Below, piece by piece: positions 1 through 8,675 of a stretch of 64,000 nt of DNA. Numbering within the stretch: position 1 is the first letter of the stretch; each line of letters opens with the position of its first letter. A program made the position numbers and the translations under genes. Where the stretch lies: the NCBI RefSeq assembly GCF_001542625.1, contig NZ_CP016279.1, positions 1,922,001-1,986,000 on the forward strand, read 5' to 3'. The notes beneath the pieces are model-generated. The model was not told the origin of the DNA. It worked only from the letters and a program-made list of their open reading frames with translations, and searched no databases. The stretch comes from Streptomyces griseochromogenes (GTDB lineage: Bacteria > Actinomycetota > Actinomycetes > Streptomycetales > Streptomycetaceae).

Positions 1-300
1 GACATCTTCCGGGGCAACTCGCTGAAGAACGGCCTGCTCACGGTGGTGCTCGAGCAGAAGGTCGTGGACGCGTTGTGGGAGCTGACCGAGCAGGACCCGA
101 CGGCCGAGATCACCGTGGACCTCGAGGCGCGTGAGGTGCGTGCCGAGGGCATCACCGCCTCCTTCGAGCTGGACGAGAACTCCCGCTGGCGGCTGCTGAA
201 CGGGCTGGACGACATCTCCATCACCCTCCAGAACGAGGCGGACATCGCCGCTTACGAGGGCAAGCGGCCCTCCTACAAGCCGCGCACGCTCCAGAGCTGA
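1..300 (+). CDS. leuD: 3-isopropylmalate dehydratase small subunit, C-terminal part
   Basis: Only the last 99 codons are in the window; the frame is open from base 1. The motif FRGNSLKNGLL near the start is the conserved active-site segment of the LeuD swivel domain, and VDLEAREVRAEG and the C-terminal LDDISITLQ are typical of bacterial LeuD. With LeuC it isomerises 2-isopropylmalate to 3-isopropylmalate in leucine synthesis, in the cytoplasm. leuC is expected upstream, outside the window. The family call is secure; the N-terminus cannot be judged. Confidence 0.93.
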   Translation, partial: DIFRGNSLKNGLLTVVLEQKVVDALWELTEQDPTAEITVDLEAREVRAEGITASFELDENSRWRLLNGLDDISITLQNEADIAAYEGKRPSYKPRTLQS

Positions 301-348
301 TCCCGGGCGGCCGAACAAGCCGGTTTCGGCCACCGCGACGCCTTCTCC

Positions 349-377
349 GTACCCCCGATCGCCACGATTGGGGGTAC
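349..377 (+). terminator. hairpin downstream of leuD
   Basis: Arms GTACCCCC and GGGGGTAC form a perfect 8-bp stem, with ATC/GAT able to pair again inside it. It lies 49 bp after the leuD stop codon. There is no T run, as is common for Streptomyces terminators. An operator is an alternative reading. Confidence 0.45.
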
Positions 378-549
378 AGCCATGTCTGCACCCGAACGGC
401 CCTGAGCGTTCCCGCAGGTCCGCTCAACTTCCCGCGTTACGAAGGCTGTTGCCGGGGTAGGCGAGTGCCGTGAACGCGACTTCCGCAAGTGCCCGGAAGG
501 CCGTTTGAGGCGGCAGTTGCACCCTGCGCAGGCGACAACTCGCCCCAGA

Positions 550-558
550 TGGCACAAT
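550..558 (+). promoter_or_regulatory. extended -10 element for the small gene at 565
   Basis: TGGCACAAT resembles an extended -10 (TGn followed by CACAAT). Its last base is 7 bp before the ATG at 565, so a transcript starting at the usual distance would begin at or next to the start codon. No Shine-Dalgarno sequence is visible before that ATG, which fits a leaderless mRNA. No good -35 box is seen. Confidence 0.4.
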
Positions 559-564
559 CTGTGC

Positions 565-795
565 ATGGAACACGACGGCCAACTCGAGCTCTATGCGGCG
601 GTCGCGGACCGACTGAAGGAAGCGCACACAAGAGTGCGCGCACTGCAAGTCCCGGAGGGCGTACGGATGGCGCTGACCCGGAAGCTGCTGGTCATTACGG
701 CCGCGGCCAAGCACGATCTCGCCGATGCGGCAAGGCGGCTGGAGCGGTTCATGACGGACCTCGACGAGGGTCGGATCCCCGAAGAGGACCGCTGA
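565..795 (+). CDS. small conserved helical protein, unknown function
   Basis: 76-residue protein with no domain I recognise. It is charged and predicted mostly helical (runs such as [13 protein letters not shown] and [13 protein letters not shown]). It sits alone between leuD and hupS. The ATG at 565 is preferred over upstream in-frame codons because the -10-like element at 550-558 points to it and the sequence upstream of it reads as non-coding. No signal peptide, cysteine cluster or membrane segment is visible. Confidence 0.65.
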   Translation: MEHDGQLELYAAVADRLKEAHTRVRALQVPEGVRMALTRKLLVITAAAKHDLADAARRLERFMTDLDEGRIPEEDR

Positions 796-851
796 ACAGT
801 CCGAGACAGCCGAGTCCGTTGCGGCACAAGGGTGATAAGCCCGTTTCGTGT

Positions 852-880
852 TTGATTTGCGGTATATATCTGCCTAACGT
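852..880 (+). promoter_or_regulatory. candidate hupS promoter
   Basis: TTGATT (852-857) and TAACGT (875-880) are separated by 17 bp, a plausible vegetative (HrdB-type) promoter. It lies in a locally AT-rich stretch that stands out from the high-GC surroundings. It is about 50 bp upstream of the hupS start. Confidence 0.45.
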
Positions 881-931
881 GCGAAAAAGCTTGAACACTT
901 TCGTTCTGGCGATGTCTCCGAAGGGGAAGAC

Positions 932-1579
932 GTGAACAAGGCGCAGCTCGTAGAAGCGATTGCCGACAAGGTGGGTGGCCGCCAGCAGGCCGCCGAAGCT
1001 GTCGATCATGTCCTGGACGCCATCGTCCGCGCGGTCGTCGCGGGCGAGCGGGTCTCGGTCACCGGCTTCGGGTCCTTCGAGAAGGTGGACCGTCCCGCCC
1101 GTTACGCCCGTAACCCCCAGACCGGCGAGCGGGTTCGGGTCAAGAAGACCTCCGTGCCGCGCTTCCGTGCGGGTCAGGGCTTCAAGGACCTGGTGAGCGG
1201 CTCGAAGAAGCTCCCGCGCGGTGGCGAGGTCTCGGTCAAGAAGGCGCCCAAGGGCAGCCTGACCGGCGGTGCCGCGGCGACCGTCAAGAAGGCCGCCGCC
1301 AAGAAGACCACCAAGGCCGCCGCGAAGAAGGTCACGGCCAAGAAGGCGGCACCGGCGAAGAAGGTCACGGCCGCCGCGAAGAAGGTCACCGCCAAGAAGA
1401 CGACGGCGAAGAAGACCACGGCCGCCGCGAAGAAGACGACCGCGACGAAGGCGGCCGCGAAGAAGACGACGGCCAAGAAGGCCCCGGCGAAGAAGGTCAC
1501 CGCCAAGAAGGCCCCGGCCAAGAAGTCGACGGCCCGCAAGACCACCGCCAAGAAGACCACCGCCCGCAAGGCGTCGTAG
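932..1579 (+). CDS. hupS: HU-family nucleoid protein with lysine-rich C-terminal tail
   Basis: 215 residues. Residues 1-95 are a standard HU fold: [15 protein letters not shown] at the N-terminus, the [13 protein letters not shown] segment, and the DNA-binding arm around [19 protein letters not shown]. Residues from about 96 onward form a histone H1-like tail built from repeated AKK, TAKK and PAKK units. This two-part layout is that of Streptomyces HupS, which is linked to nucleoid compaction in spores. The start GTG has the purine-rich stretch GAAGGGGAAG just upstream. A probable promoter lies at 852-880 and a terminator follows at 1600-1628. Confidence 0.95.
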   Translation: MNKAQLVEAIADKVGGRQQAAEAVDHVLDAIVRAVVAGERVSVTGFGSFEKVDRPARYARNPQTGERVRVKKTSVPRFRAGQGFKDLVSGSKKLPRGGEVSVKKAPKGSLTGGAAATVKKAAAKKTTKAAAKKVTAKKAAPAKKVTAAAKKVTAKKTTAKKTTAAAKKTTATKAAAKKTTAKKAPAKKVTAKKAPAKKSTARKTTAKKTTARKAS

Positions 1580-1599
1580 GTCACCAGGGCTCTCATGCC

Positions 1600-1628
1600 G
1601 GGCCGGACTCCCCTCGGGAGCCCGGCCC
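1600..1628 (+). terminator. hupS terminator hairpin
   Basis: GGGCCGG pairs with CCGGCCC and CTCCC with GGGAG around a CTC loop, with one internal mismatch. It lies 20 bp after the hupS stop codon and has no T tract. It may also serve the convergent small gene ending at 1692. Confidence 0.6.
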
Positions 1629-1691
1629 GCGGCGTGTGCGCCGACCGCGCGAAGGGGTCCGACGCCCCCGGCGTCCCCGGCCGGAGGGTCT

Positions 1692-1895
1692 CTAGAGGGT
1701 CTGGAGCGTCACGAGGGTGATGCGGACGGCCGCGCCCTCGCCCTCCGTCTCGATCCGCACCCGCTGTCCGGGCCGCAGCAGCCGCAGCCCGCCCGCGTCG
1801 AACGCCGCCGCGTCGAACGGCACCGGGGTGCCGTCGTCGAGCAGCACCTGGCCGCTGCGGGTCTCGGGGTCGTACGTGTATGCGGTCGCCTGCAT
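1692..1895 (-). CDS. small protein with a cold-shock-like pattern
   Basis: 67 residues beginning [19 protein letters not shown]. The pattern of a turn followed by [13 protein letters not shown], then [13 protein letters not shown], resembles the beta-strand order of an OB-fold/cold-shock domain. The usual RNP1 aromatic motif (KGFGFI) is absent, so nucleic-acid binding is only a guess. It starts 9 bp after the stop of cofC on the same strand and is probably co-transcribed with it. Confidence 0.6.
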   Translation of the reverse strand: MQATAYTYDPETRSGQVLLDDGTPVPFDAAAFDAGGLRLLRPGQRVRIETEGEGAAVRITLVTLQTL

Positions 1896-1904
1896 GACCG
1901 CAGC

Positions 1905-2543
1905 CTACTGCCCGGAGATCAGCAGGCGCGCGCTCACCGCGGCCGTGTGCGGGCCCACGCCCAGCGCCAGCGCCGCCCGCAGGTCCGCGCCGGTGTCCAC
2001 GTCCTGCCGCACCGAATCCACGCCGGTGAGCCGGAGTTCCGTCGCACCGGAGGTGCGGTGCCGGACGCGGGAATCGGTGCCGAAAACCGGGCGCAATGCC
2101 CGGCCGGGGGACGCGGCCAGCACAGTGGTGCCGAGTTCGGCCGCGTCCGGCAGAAAAGCCCGCGGGAATTCGGCCGCCGCGTCCAGCACCCGGGACAATT
2201 CCATTGGGCGCAGGGCCGGGAGATCGGCGTTCAGAGCGGCGACCGCGGCGCCCGGTCGCATTTCCCGTACGGCGTCCGCGCCGTGCGTGAGGGCGGCGTT
2301 CAGACCGCTTCCCGGCGTGTCCGGGACGATCCGCGCGCCGAGCGCCGCCAGCTCCCGGCCGGCCAGCGCGTCGTCCGTGACGACCGCCACATCCGCGACC
2401 ACGGGACACGCCAGGGCCGCGGCCACCGTGTCCTGGGCGAACGCGAGGGCCAGCCCGGGGCGCACCCCGTCGGCGGCCGTGTCCGCGAGCCTGCTCTTGG
2501 CCCGCGCCAGAGGCTTCAGGGGGATGACCAAGGTCCACTGCAC
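1905..2543 (-). CDS. cofC: 2-phospho-L-lactate / phosphoenolpyruvate guanylyltransferase
   Basis: 212 residues, GTG start. The N-terminal WTLVIPLKPLARAKSRL is the nucleotide-binding signature of CofC/FbiD, and LNADLPALRPMEL supplies the metal-binding aspartate seen in nucleotidyltransferases of this fold. The enzyme activates a phosphorylated three-carbon acid with GTP for coenzyme F420 synthesis; in actinobacteria the substrate is reported to be phosphoenolpyruvate. The other F420 genes (fbiA, fbiB, fbiC) are not in this window. It precedes the cold-shock-like small gene on the same strand and is divergent from plsC. Confidence 0.88.
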   Translation of the reverse strand: MQWTLVIPLKPLARAKSRLADTAADGVRPGLALAFAQDTVAAALACPVVADVAVVTDDALAGRELAALGARIVPDTPGSGLNAALTHGADAVREMRPGAAVAALNADLPALRPMELSRVLDAAAEFPRAFLPDAAELGTTVLAASPGRALRPVFGTDSRVRHRTSGATELRLTGVDSVRQDVDTGADLRAALALGVGPHTAAVSARLLISGQ

Positions 2544-2742
2544 CGGCGTACCGTCCCTCTCTCGTCGCGCTCATTGTCACCCGGGGCATCCGGTACGCCG
2601 GGAACGGGCGGGGGCGCGAAGCCCTGTCCAAGGACGGTGACGGGTGACGGGCGGGCGTACGGTGTTCTCGACAGACCGGCGGTCCGGGGCGACACTTGTG
2701 CGGCCCCCGGGCCCTGAGCAAGTCCTAGAGGAAGGTGTCCGC

Positions 2743-3696
2743 GTGTCCCGCCGCAGAATCGGGTTCTGGTACCGCTTCGCAGCGGTCCTCTGTAAACCGC
2801 CCCTGGTGGTTCTGATCAAGCGGGACTGGCGTGGAATGGAGAACATTCCGGCCGAGGGTGGATTTATCACCGCGGTGAACCACAATTCCCATGTGGACCC
2901 CTTCGCCTACGCGCACTATCAGTACAACACCGGACGGGTTCCGCGATTCCTGGCGAAGAGCGGGCTTTTCAAGAAGGGATTCGTCGGTGCCGCGATGCGC
3001 GGCACCGGACAGATCCCCGTCTACCGCGAGAGCACGGACGCGCTCAGCGCCTTCCGGGCGGCCATCGACGCGGTGGAGCGCGGCGAGTGCGTCGCGTTCT
3101 ACCCCGAGGGCACCCTGACCCGCGACCCGGACGGCTGGCCGATGACCGCCAAGACCGGTGCCGCCCGCGTGGCCCTGCAGACCAAGTGCCCGGTGATCCC
3201 GGTCGCCCAGTGGGGCTGCAACGAACTGCTGCCGCCCTACGCCAAGAAGCCCCACCTCTTCCCGCGCAAGACCCACCGCGTCCTCGCGGGCCCGCCCGTG
3301 GACCTCTCCCGCTTCTACGACCAGGAGATGACCGCCGACCTCCTGAAGGAGGCCACCGAGGTCATCATGGCGGCCATCACCCGCCAGCTGGAGGAGATCC
3401 GCGGCGAGAAGGCCCCCGAGACGCCCTACGACCCGCGCCGCGAGCGGATCGAGCAGCGCCGCAAGACCCGCGCGCAGACCGGGCGGGAGGTGCCGGGGCA
3501 CGGCGGGGAGAGCGCACCGGCCGACGAGGAGCCCTCCGGGGCCGGCACGGAAGCGTACGTGACAGGTGTGGAGGCGCCGCGGCGCGGTAAGGACTCTGCG
3601 CAGGCGGGCACGGAAGTCTCGCTGACCGGTGCGGAAGCCGCCCAGGCGGGCACGGAGATCTCGCGTGGCGGCACGGAAGAGGAGAGCGGCAAGTGA
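2743..3696 (+). CDS. plsC: 1-acyl-sn-glycerol-3-phosphate acyltransferase
   Basis: 317 residues. The HX4D acyltransferase motif is H47-D52 (in AVNHNSHVDPF), and FYPEGT around residue 122 is the second conserved block. It acylates lysophosphatidate to phosphatidate at the membrane. The GTG at 2743 is preferred over in-frame codons back to 2644 because GAGGAAGG lies just before it and the protein then starts at the family's usual N-terminus. The last 65 or so residues are a low-complexity acidic tail with repeated AGTE units, outside the catalytic domain. Its stop overlaps the gpsA start by 4 bp. Confidence 0.92.
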   Translation: MSRRRIGFWYRFAAVLCKPPLVVLIKRDWRGMENIPAEGGFITAVNHNSHVDPFAYAHYQYNTGRVPRFLAKSGLFKKGFVGAAMRGTGQIPVYRESTDALSAFRAAIDAVERGECVAFYPEGTLTRDPDGWPMTAKTGAARVALQTKCPVIPVAQWGCNELLPPYAKKPHLFPRKTHRVLAGPPVDLSRFYDQEMTADLLKEATEVIMAAITRQLEEIRGEKAPETPYDPRRERIEQRRKTRAQTGREVPGHGGESAPADEEPSGAGTEAYVTGVEAPRRGKDSAQAGTEVSLTGAEAAQAGTEISRGGTEEESGK

Positions 3697-4703
3697 GCAA
3701 GCCAGTCCGGGCGGCAGTGATGGGCACCGGCTCCTGGGGCACCGCCTTCGGCATGGTCCTCGCCGACGCGGGCTGCGACGTCACCCTGTGGGCCCGCCGT
3801 CCCGACCTGGCCGAGGCGGTCAACTCGACGCGGACCAACCCCGACTACCTGCCCGGCGTCGAACTCCCGGAGAACCTGCGCGCCACCGCGGACGCCGCCG
3901 AGGCCCTGCGGGACGCCGACTTCACGGTCCTCGCGATCCCCTCCCAGACGTTGCGCGCCAACCTCGCCGAGTGGACCCCGCTGCTCGCGCCCGGCACCGT
4001 CCTCGTCTCCCTGATGAAGGGCGTGGAACTCGGCTCCACCATGCGGATGAGCGAGGTCGTCGAGGACGTCGCCAAGGTCGGCGCGGACCGCGTCGCGGTC
4101 GTCACCGGACCCAACCTGGCCCGTGAGATCGCCGCCCGCATGCCCGCCGCCGCCGTGGTGGCCTGCACCGACGAGACGGTCGCCCAGCGGCTCCAGGCCG
4201 CCTGCCACACGCCGTACTTCCGGCCGTACACCAACACCGACGTGGTGGGCTGCGAACTGGGCGGCGCGGTCAAGAACGTCATCGGCCTCGCGGTCGGCAT
4301 CGCCGACGGCATGGGCCTCGGCGACAACGCCAAGGGCTCGCTCATCACCCGCGGCCTCGCCGAGACCACCCGGCTCGGCATGGCGCTCGGCGCCGACCCG
4401 CTGACCTTCTCCGGACTCGCGGGCCTCGGCGACCTGGTGGCCACCTGCTCCTCCCCGCTGTCCCGCAACCACACCTTCGGCACCAACCTCGGCAAGGGCA
4501 TGACCCTGGAGGAGACCATCGCGGTCACCCGGCAGACCGCCGAGGGCGTCAAGTCCTGCGAGTCCGTGGCGGATCTGGCCCGCCGCCACGGCGTCGAGAT
4601 GCCCATCACCGAGACGGTCGTGGACATCGTGCACGAGGGCAAGCCGCCGGTGGTCGCCCTCAAGGAGCTGATGTCGCGCAGCGCGAAGCCCGAGCGACGC
4701 TGA
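3693..4703 (+). CDS. gpsA: NAD(P)-dependent glycerol-3-phosphate dehydrogenase
   Basis: 336 residues, GTG start in a GTGA overlap with plsC. The N-terminal Rossmann motif MGTGSWGTAFG and the downstream ELGGAVKNVIGLAVG segment with the catalytic lysine are diagnostic. It makes sn-glycerol-3-phosphate from dihydroxyacetone phosphate, the backbone used by the acyltransferase pathway that includes PlsC just upstream, so the operon is functionally coherent. Length is normal. Confidence 0.96.
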   Translation: MSKPVRAAVMGTGSWGTAFGMVLADAGCDVTLWARRPDLAEAVNSTRTNPDYLPGVELPENLRATADAAEALRDADFTVLAIPSQTLRANLAEWTPLLAPGTVLVSLMKGVELGSTMRMSEVVEDVAKVGADRVAVVTGPNLAREIAARMPAAAVVACTDETVAQRLQAACHTPYFRPYTNTDVVGCELGGAVKNVIGLAVGIADGMGLGDNAKGSLITRGLAETTRLGMALGADPLTFSGLAGLGDLVATCSSPLSRNHTFGTNLGKGMTLEETIAVTRQTAEGVKSCESVADLARRHGVEMPITETVVDIVHEGKPPVVALKELMSRSAKPERR

Positions 4704-4773
4704 GCGACGCCCCCTTTCCGGCAGCCCGTCGACGCTGTATCCGGGCTCTACCAACGGGTACTCTCAACGCGAT

Positions 4774-5931
4774 ATGAGCACCGAGAACCTCCCCCAGAGC
4801 CCTGAGCAGCGGTCCCGCAAGCCCCGCGTGGCGGTCGTGTTCGGCGGGCGCAGCTCCGAACACGGGATCTCCATGGTCACCGCCGGCGCCGTCCTGAACG
4901 CCATCGACCGGTCGAAGTACGACGTCCTGCCGATCGGCATCACCCGGGAAGGCCGTTGGGTGCTGACGGCCGACGAACCCGAGCGGATGGCCATCGCCGA
5001 CCGCCGGCTGCCCGCCGTCGAGGAGCTGGCGGAGTCCACCGAGGGCGGCGTGGTGCTCCCCGTCGACCCCGCCAGCCGCGAGGTCGTCTACAGCGAGCCC
5101 GGATCGGTGCCCAAGGCCCTCGGCGAGGTCGACGTGGTCTTCCCGGTGCTGCACGGCCCCTACGGCGAGGACGGCACCCTCCAGGGACTCCTGGAGCTGT
5201 CCGGGGTGCCGTACGTGGGCTCGGGCGTGCTCGCCTCGGCCGTCGGCCAGGACAAGGAGTACATGAAGCGGGTGTTCACCTCCTTCGGACTCAAGGTCGG
5301 CCCGTACGTGGTGATCCGCCCGCGCGAGTGGGAGCGGGACGAGTCCGCCGCCCGCAAGAAGATCATCGACTTCGCCGGCGAGCACGGCTGGCCGCTGTTC
5401 GTGAAGCCCGCGCGCGCGGGCTCCTCGATCGGCATCACCAAGGTCGACGACCTCTCCGGCCTGGACGACGCGATCGCCGAGGCCCGGCTGCACGACCCGA
5501 AGATCCTGGTGGAGGCCGCGCTGCGCGGCCGCGAGATCGAGTGCGGCGTCCTGGAGTTCGAGGACGGGCCGCGCGCCTCCGTCCCGGCCGAGATCCCGCC
5601 CCCGGACGCGCACGCGTACTACGACTTCGAGGCCAAGTACATCGACTCCACGCCCGGCATCGTCCCGGCCCCGCTCACCGACGAGGAGACCGCCGAGGTG
5701 CGGCGCCTCGCGGTCGACGCGTTCGAGGCGGCCTCCTGCGAGGGCCTGGTCCGCGCGGACTTCTTCCTCACCGAGGACGGCGAGTTCGTGATCAACGAGA
5801 TCAACACCATGCCCGGCTTCACGCCGATCTCGATGTACCCGCAGATGTGGCAGGCCACCGGAATCAGCTACCCGGAGCTGGTGGACCGCCTGGTGCAGGC
5901 GGCGCTGCGCCGCTCGACGGGGCTTCGCTGA
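4774..5931 (+). CDS. ddlA: D-alanine--D-alanine ligase
   Basis: 385 residues, ATG start. ATP-grasp enzyme joining two D-alanines for peptidoglycan precursors. Visible landmarks are VVFGGRSSEHGISMV near the N-terminus, LHGPYGEDGTLQGLLE, the P-loop-like VKPARAGSSIGI, and the metal-binding INEINTMPGF near the C-terminus. It is 70 bp downstream of gpsA, so may be in the same transcript. A palindrome just after its stop (5958-5981) is a good terminator candidate. Confidence 0.96.
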   Translation: MSTENLPQSPEQRSRKPRVAVVFGGRSSEHGISMVTAGAVLNAIDRSKYDVLPIGITREGRWVLTADEPERMAIADRRLPAVEELAESTEGGVVLPVDPASREVVYSEPGSVPKALGEVDVVFPVLHGPYGEDGTLQGLLELSGVPYVGSGVLASAVGQDKEYMKRVFTSFGLKVGPYVVIRPREWERDESAARKKIIDFAGEHGWPLFVKPARAGSSIGITKVDDLSGLDDAIAEARLHDPKILVEAALRGREIECGVLEFEDGPRASVPAEIPPPDAHAYYDFEAKYIDSTPGIVPAPLTDEETAEVRRLAVDAFEAASCEGLVRADFFLTEDGEFVINEINTMPGFTPISMYPQMWQATGISYPELVDRLVQAALRRSTGLR

Positions 5932-5946
5932 CCCGCACCACAGCTG

Positions 5947-6462
5947 TCACCGCATGGAGGCGATCCCCTTGGGGATCGCCTTCTTCACGGCGGGCGCGAG
6001 GCTGGTGAGCACCGGTGTGCCGTCCTGTGCGGACATCCCCTTCGGCAGGGTGACCTGGGCGTAGGCCACGCGGTTGGCCGTGGTGAAGCGCCAGGTGCCG
6101 TCGCTCTGCTTCTCCATCAGCCAGTCCACCCCGTTCACCCCGCCCGCCAAGGCGTCCGCGTCACCGCCCTCGGCCACCTTCGGATCGACCATCTTCGGGG
6201 GCCGTACGACGCCGCAGCGCAGTATGATCGCCGGGCTTCCCCAGCCCGCCGTGTAGGCGGACCGGGGCGCGGGGTCGTTGCGGCTCCGTCCGTCGAGCTT
6301 CTCGGGCAGCGCCCGGTGCAGATCCCGGCACACCGGCGCCGTCCTGGCGTCGGGGCTGGGAACCGCGACCGTGGCGCTGTCGTCTGCTGAGGAGCAGCCC
6401 GCGACCGCGATCAGCAGTGCGGCCGCGAGCAGGCCGAGGGGCCGGTGACGGAAGATGTCCAC
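5947..6462 (-). CDS. DUF3515-type lipoprotein
   Basis: 171 residues, GTG start. Residues 1-22 are a signal peptide ending in VAGC, a lipobox, so the mature protein is expected to be lipid-anchored at Cys22 outside the membrane. The body contains conserved cysteines (RTAPVCRDLH and IILRCGVVRPP) and the TTANRVAYAQV segment typical of actinobacterial DUF3515 proteins, whose function is unknown. It converges on ddlA with 15 bp between the stops, and its last codons carry the ddlA terminator palindrome. Confidence 0.85.
   Translation of the reverse strand: MDIFRHRPLGLLAAALLIAVAGCSSADDSATVAVPSPDARTAPVCRDLHRALPEKLDGRSRNDPAPRSAYTAGWGSPAIILRCGVVRPPKMVDPKVAEGGDADALAGGVNGVDWLMEKQSDGTWRFTTANRVAYAQVTLPKGMSAQDGTPVLTSLAPAVKKAIPKGIASMR
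5958..5981 (+). terminator. ddlA terminator inside the end of the convergent gene
   Basis: Arms AGGCGATCCCC and GGGGATCGCCT form an 11-bp perfect stem followed on the plus strand by a pyrimidine run (TCTTC). It begins 27 bp after the ddlA stop and is wholly within the coding sequence of the DUF3515 lipoprotein on the other strand. Confidence 0.6.
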
Positions 6463-6482
6463 CGGCCAAGGGTAGACGGGGG

Positions 6483-6716
6483 CTACAGATGCACGACCGG
6501 ACAGGTCAGAGTGCGGGTGATGCCGTCCACTTGCTGGACCTTCGCGACCACCATGCGACCGAGGTCGTCGACCGTGTCGGCCTGGGCGCGCACGATGACG
6601 TCGTACGGTCCGGTCACGTCCTCGGCCTGGATCACTCCAGGGATCTTGCTGATCGTCTCGGCGACGGTCGACGCTTTGCCGACCTCCGTCTGGATCAGGA
6701 TGTACGCCTGTACCAC
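6483..6716 (-). CDS. single-domain Lrp/AsnC ligand-binding (RAM) protein
   Basis: 77 residues. The pattern VQAYILIQTEVGKASTVAE, GPYDVIVRAQ and DDLGRMVVAKVQ is the regulatory RAM domain of Lrp/AsnC regulators without the helix-turn-helix. Stand-alone versions may oligomerise and bind amino acids or modulate other Lrp proteins. The GTG at 6716 was chosen because CCTGGAGGTTCC places a good ribosome site right before it; the longer upstream frame reads as non-coding. It is divergent from thiL. Confidence 0.85.
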   Translation of the reverse strand: MVQAYILIQTEVGKASTVAETISKIPGVIQAEDVTGPYDVIVRAQADTVDDLGRMVVAKVQQVDGITRTLTCPVVHL

Positions 6717-6921
6717 GGAACCTCCAGGGCGGCCACGAGGATCATGTGGGGAAAAGGAACGCCACGGTATCGCGTCGCCGCTCCCCGCGGGGAGACCTGC
6801 GGGAACCGGGCTTGCGCGCCAGGGTGCAGGCAAGACAGAAGTTGACGGTCACCTCGACCGTATCGGGGACACTGATGACGCGCGACCGGGCACGGCAAGG
6901 GACAGAAGGGGAGCAAGGGTA

Positions 6922-7887
6922 ATGAAGGGCACTGTTGGTGAGCTCGGGGAGTTCGGGCTCATCAGGGAGCTCACCTCCCGTCTCACCACCACTCCGGCGG
7001 TCCGGGTCGGCCCCGGCGACGACGCCGCGGTGGTCGCCGCGCCCGACCGGCGGGTCGTGGCGAGCACCGACATCCTGCTGGAGGGCCGGCACTTCCGCCG
7101 CGACTGGTCCACGGCCTACGACGTCGGCCGAAAGGCGGCGGCGCAGAACCTCGCGGACATCGCCGCGATGGGCGCCGTACCGACCGCGCTGCTGCTCGGC
7201 CTGGTCGTCCCGGCCGAACTCCCGGTCACCTGGCCGAGCGAGCTGATGGACGGGCTGCGCGACGAGTGCCAGGTCGCGGGAGCCTCGGTGGTCGGCGGGG
7301 ACGTCGTACGCGGGGACACGATCATGGTGTCGATCACCGCGCTCGGCGATCTGCGCAACCAGGAGCCGGTGACCCGGGCGGGCGCCCAGCCCGGCGACCT
7401 CGTGGCCGTCACGGGCTGGCTGGGCTGGTCCGCGGCCGGATACGCGGTGCTGGCCCGCGGCTTCCGCTCCCCGCGCGCCTTCGTGGAGGCCCACCGGCGC
7501 CCCGAGCCGCCGTACCACGCGGGCCCGGCCGCCGCCGCGCTCGGCGCGACCGCGATGTGCGACGTGAGCGACGGGCTGATCGCCGACCTCGGGCACATCG
7601 CCGAGGCCAGCAAGGTCCGCATCGACATCCGCTCCGGAGCGATCGACATCCCCACGCAGATGAACGACATCGGTCAGGCCGTCGGCGTGGATCCGCTGCA
7701 GTGGGTGCTGACCGGGGGAGAGGACCACGCGATCGTGGCGACCTTCCCGCCGGACGCCAAGCTGCCGGCCCGCTGGAAGGTCATCGGCGAGGTCCTCAAC
7801 CCCTCGGCGCTGCCCCAGGTGACCGTCGACGGGGCGCCCTGGACCAGCAAGGGCGGCTGGGACCACTTCGGGGACATCGAGTCATGA
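6922..7887 (+). CDS. thiL: thiamine-monophosphate kinase
   Basis: 321 residues. The N-terminus has [13 protein letters not shown] and the metal/ATP-binding GPGDDAAVV, followed by [11 protein letters not shown] and the [11 protein letters not shown] segment, all ThiL hallmarks. It phosphorylates thiamine phosphate to thiamine diphosphate. The ATG at 6922 is preceded by GGGGAGCAAGGG, a usable ribosome site. It overlaps thiD by 4 bp, giving a two-gene thiamine operon. No TPP riboswitch is visible upstream. Confidence 0.94.
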   Translation: MKGTVGELGEFGLIRELTSRLTTTPAVRVGPGDDAAVVAAPDRRVVASTDILLEGRHFRRDWSTAYDVGRKAAAQNLADIAAMGAVPTALLLGLVVPAELPVTWPSELMDGLRDECQVAGASVVGGDVVRGDTIMVSITALGDLRNQEPVTRAGAQPGDLVAVTGWLGWSAAGYAVLARGFRSPRAFVEAHRRPEPPYHAGPAAAALGATAMCDVSDGLIADLGHIAEASKVRIDIRSGAIDIPTQMNDIGQAVGVDPLQWVLTGGEDHAIVATFPPDAKLPARWKVIGEVLNPSALPQVTVDGAPWTSKGGWDHFGDIES

Positions 7888-8675
7888 TCCCCCGGGTCCT
7901 CACGGTCGCGGGGTCGGACTCCGGCGGCGGGGCGGGCGTCCAGGCCGATCTGAAGACGATGCTGGCGCTCGGCGTGCACGGGATGAGCGTGATCACGGCC
8001 GTGACCGCGCAGAACTCCCTGGGCGTGCAGGGCGCTTGGGAGCTGCCTGTGGAGGCGGTACGGGCCCAGTACCGCAGCGTGGCCGACGACATCGGCGTAC
8101 AGGCCGTGAAGACCGGGATGCTGGCCTCGGCCGAACTGGTCGAGGCGGTCGCCGAGTTGATCTCCGGCACGGACGCACCGGCCGTGGTGGACCCCGTGGG
8201 CGTCTCCAAGCACGGCGACCCGCTGCTGGCCGCCTCCGCTCTGGATTCGGTCCGCACGAAGCTGCTGCCGGTGGCGACCGTGGCGACCCCGAACCTTGAC
8301 GAGGTGACCCAACTCACCGGGGTCCGCGTCGAGTCGGAGGACGATCTGCGACGGGCCGCGGGCGCGGTGCTGGAGTACGGGCCGCGCTGGGCGCTGATCA
8401 AGGGCGGACATCTGTCCGGGGACGCGCTGGACCTGCTCACGGACGGCTCCGAGGAGCACTGGCTGCGGGCCCCGCGTCACGACAACCGGCACACCCACGG
8501 TACGGGCTGCACGCTGGCGTCCGCGATCGCGTCGGGACTGGCGAAGGGGCTGACCGTGCCGGAGGCGGTGGGCGCGGCCAAGGAGTACGTCACCGGGGCC
8601 ATCGCGGCCGGGTTCGCGCTGGGGGCGGGGATCGGGCCGGTGGACCACGGGTGGCGGTTCAGGTCGGCTGAGTGA
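7884..8675 (+). CDS. thiD: hydroxymethylpyrimidine / phosphomethylpyrimidine kinase
   Basis: 263 residues, ATG overlapping the thiL stop. PfkB-like kinase: [21 protein letters not shown] at the N-terminus, [13 protein letters not shown] in the middle, and [14 protein letters not shown] with the catalytic region near the C-terminus. It phosphorylates HMP and HMP-P for thiamine synthesis. One residue differs from the usual DPVMV form (DPVGV), without effect on the assignment. The gene is followed by a repeat-rich spacer before rpmB. Confidence 0.94.
   Translation: MIPRVLTVAGSDSGGGAGVQADLKTMLALGVHGMSVITAVTAQNSLGVQGAWELPVEAVRAQYRSVADDIGVQAVKTGMLASAELVEAVAELISGTDAPAVVDPVGVSKHGDPLLAASALDSVRTKLLPVATVATPNLDEVTQLTGVRVESEDDLRRAAGAVLEYGPRWALIKGGHLSGDALDLLTDGSEEHWLRAPRHDNRHTHGTGCTLASAIASGLAKGLTVPEAVGAAKEYVTGAIAAGFALGAGIGPVDHGWRFRSAE

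Noticed and set aside
1269..1575. Possible CRISPR-like or microsatellite array
   Set aside because: The periodic AAGAAG pattern is explained by the lysine-rich HupS tail and has no repeat-spacer structure.
6717..6921. TPP riboswitch upstream of thiL
   Set aside because: No CUGAGA / ACCUGA type core segments in the expected order were found before thiL.
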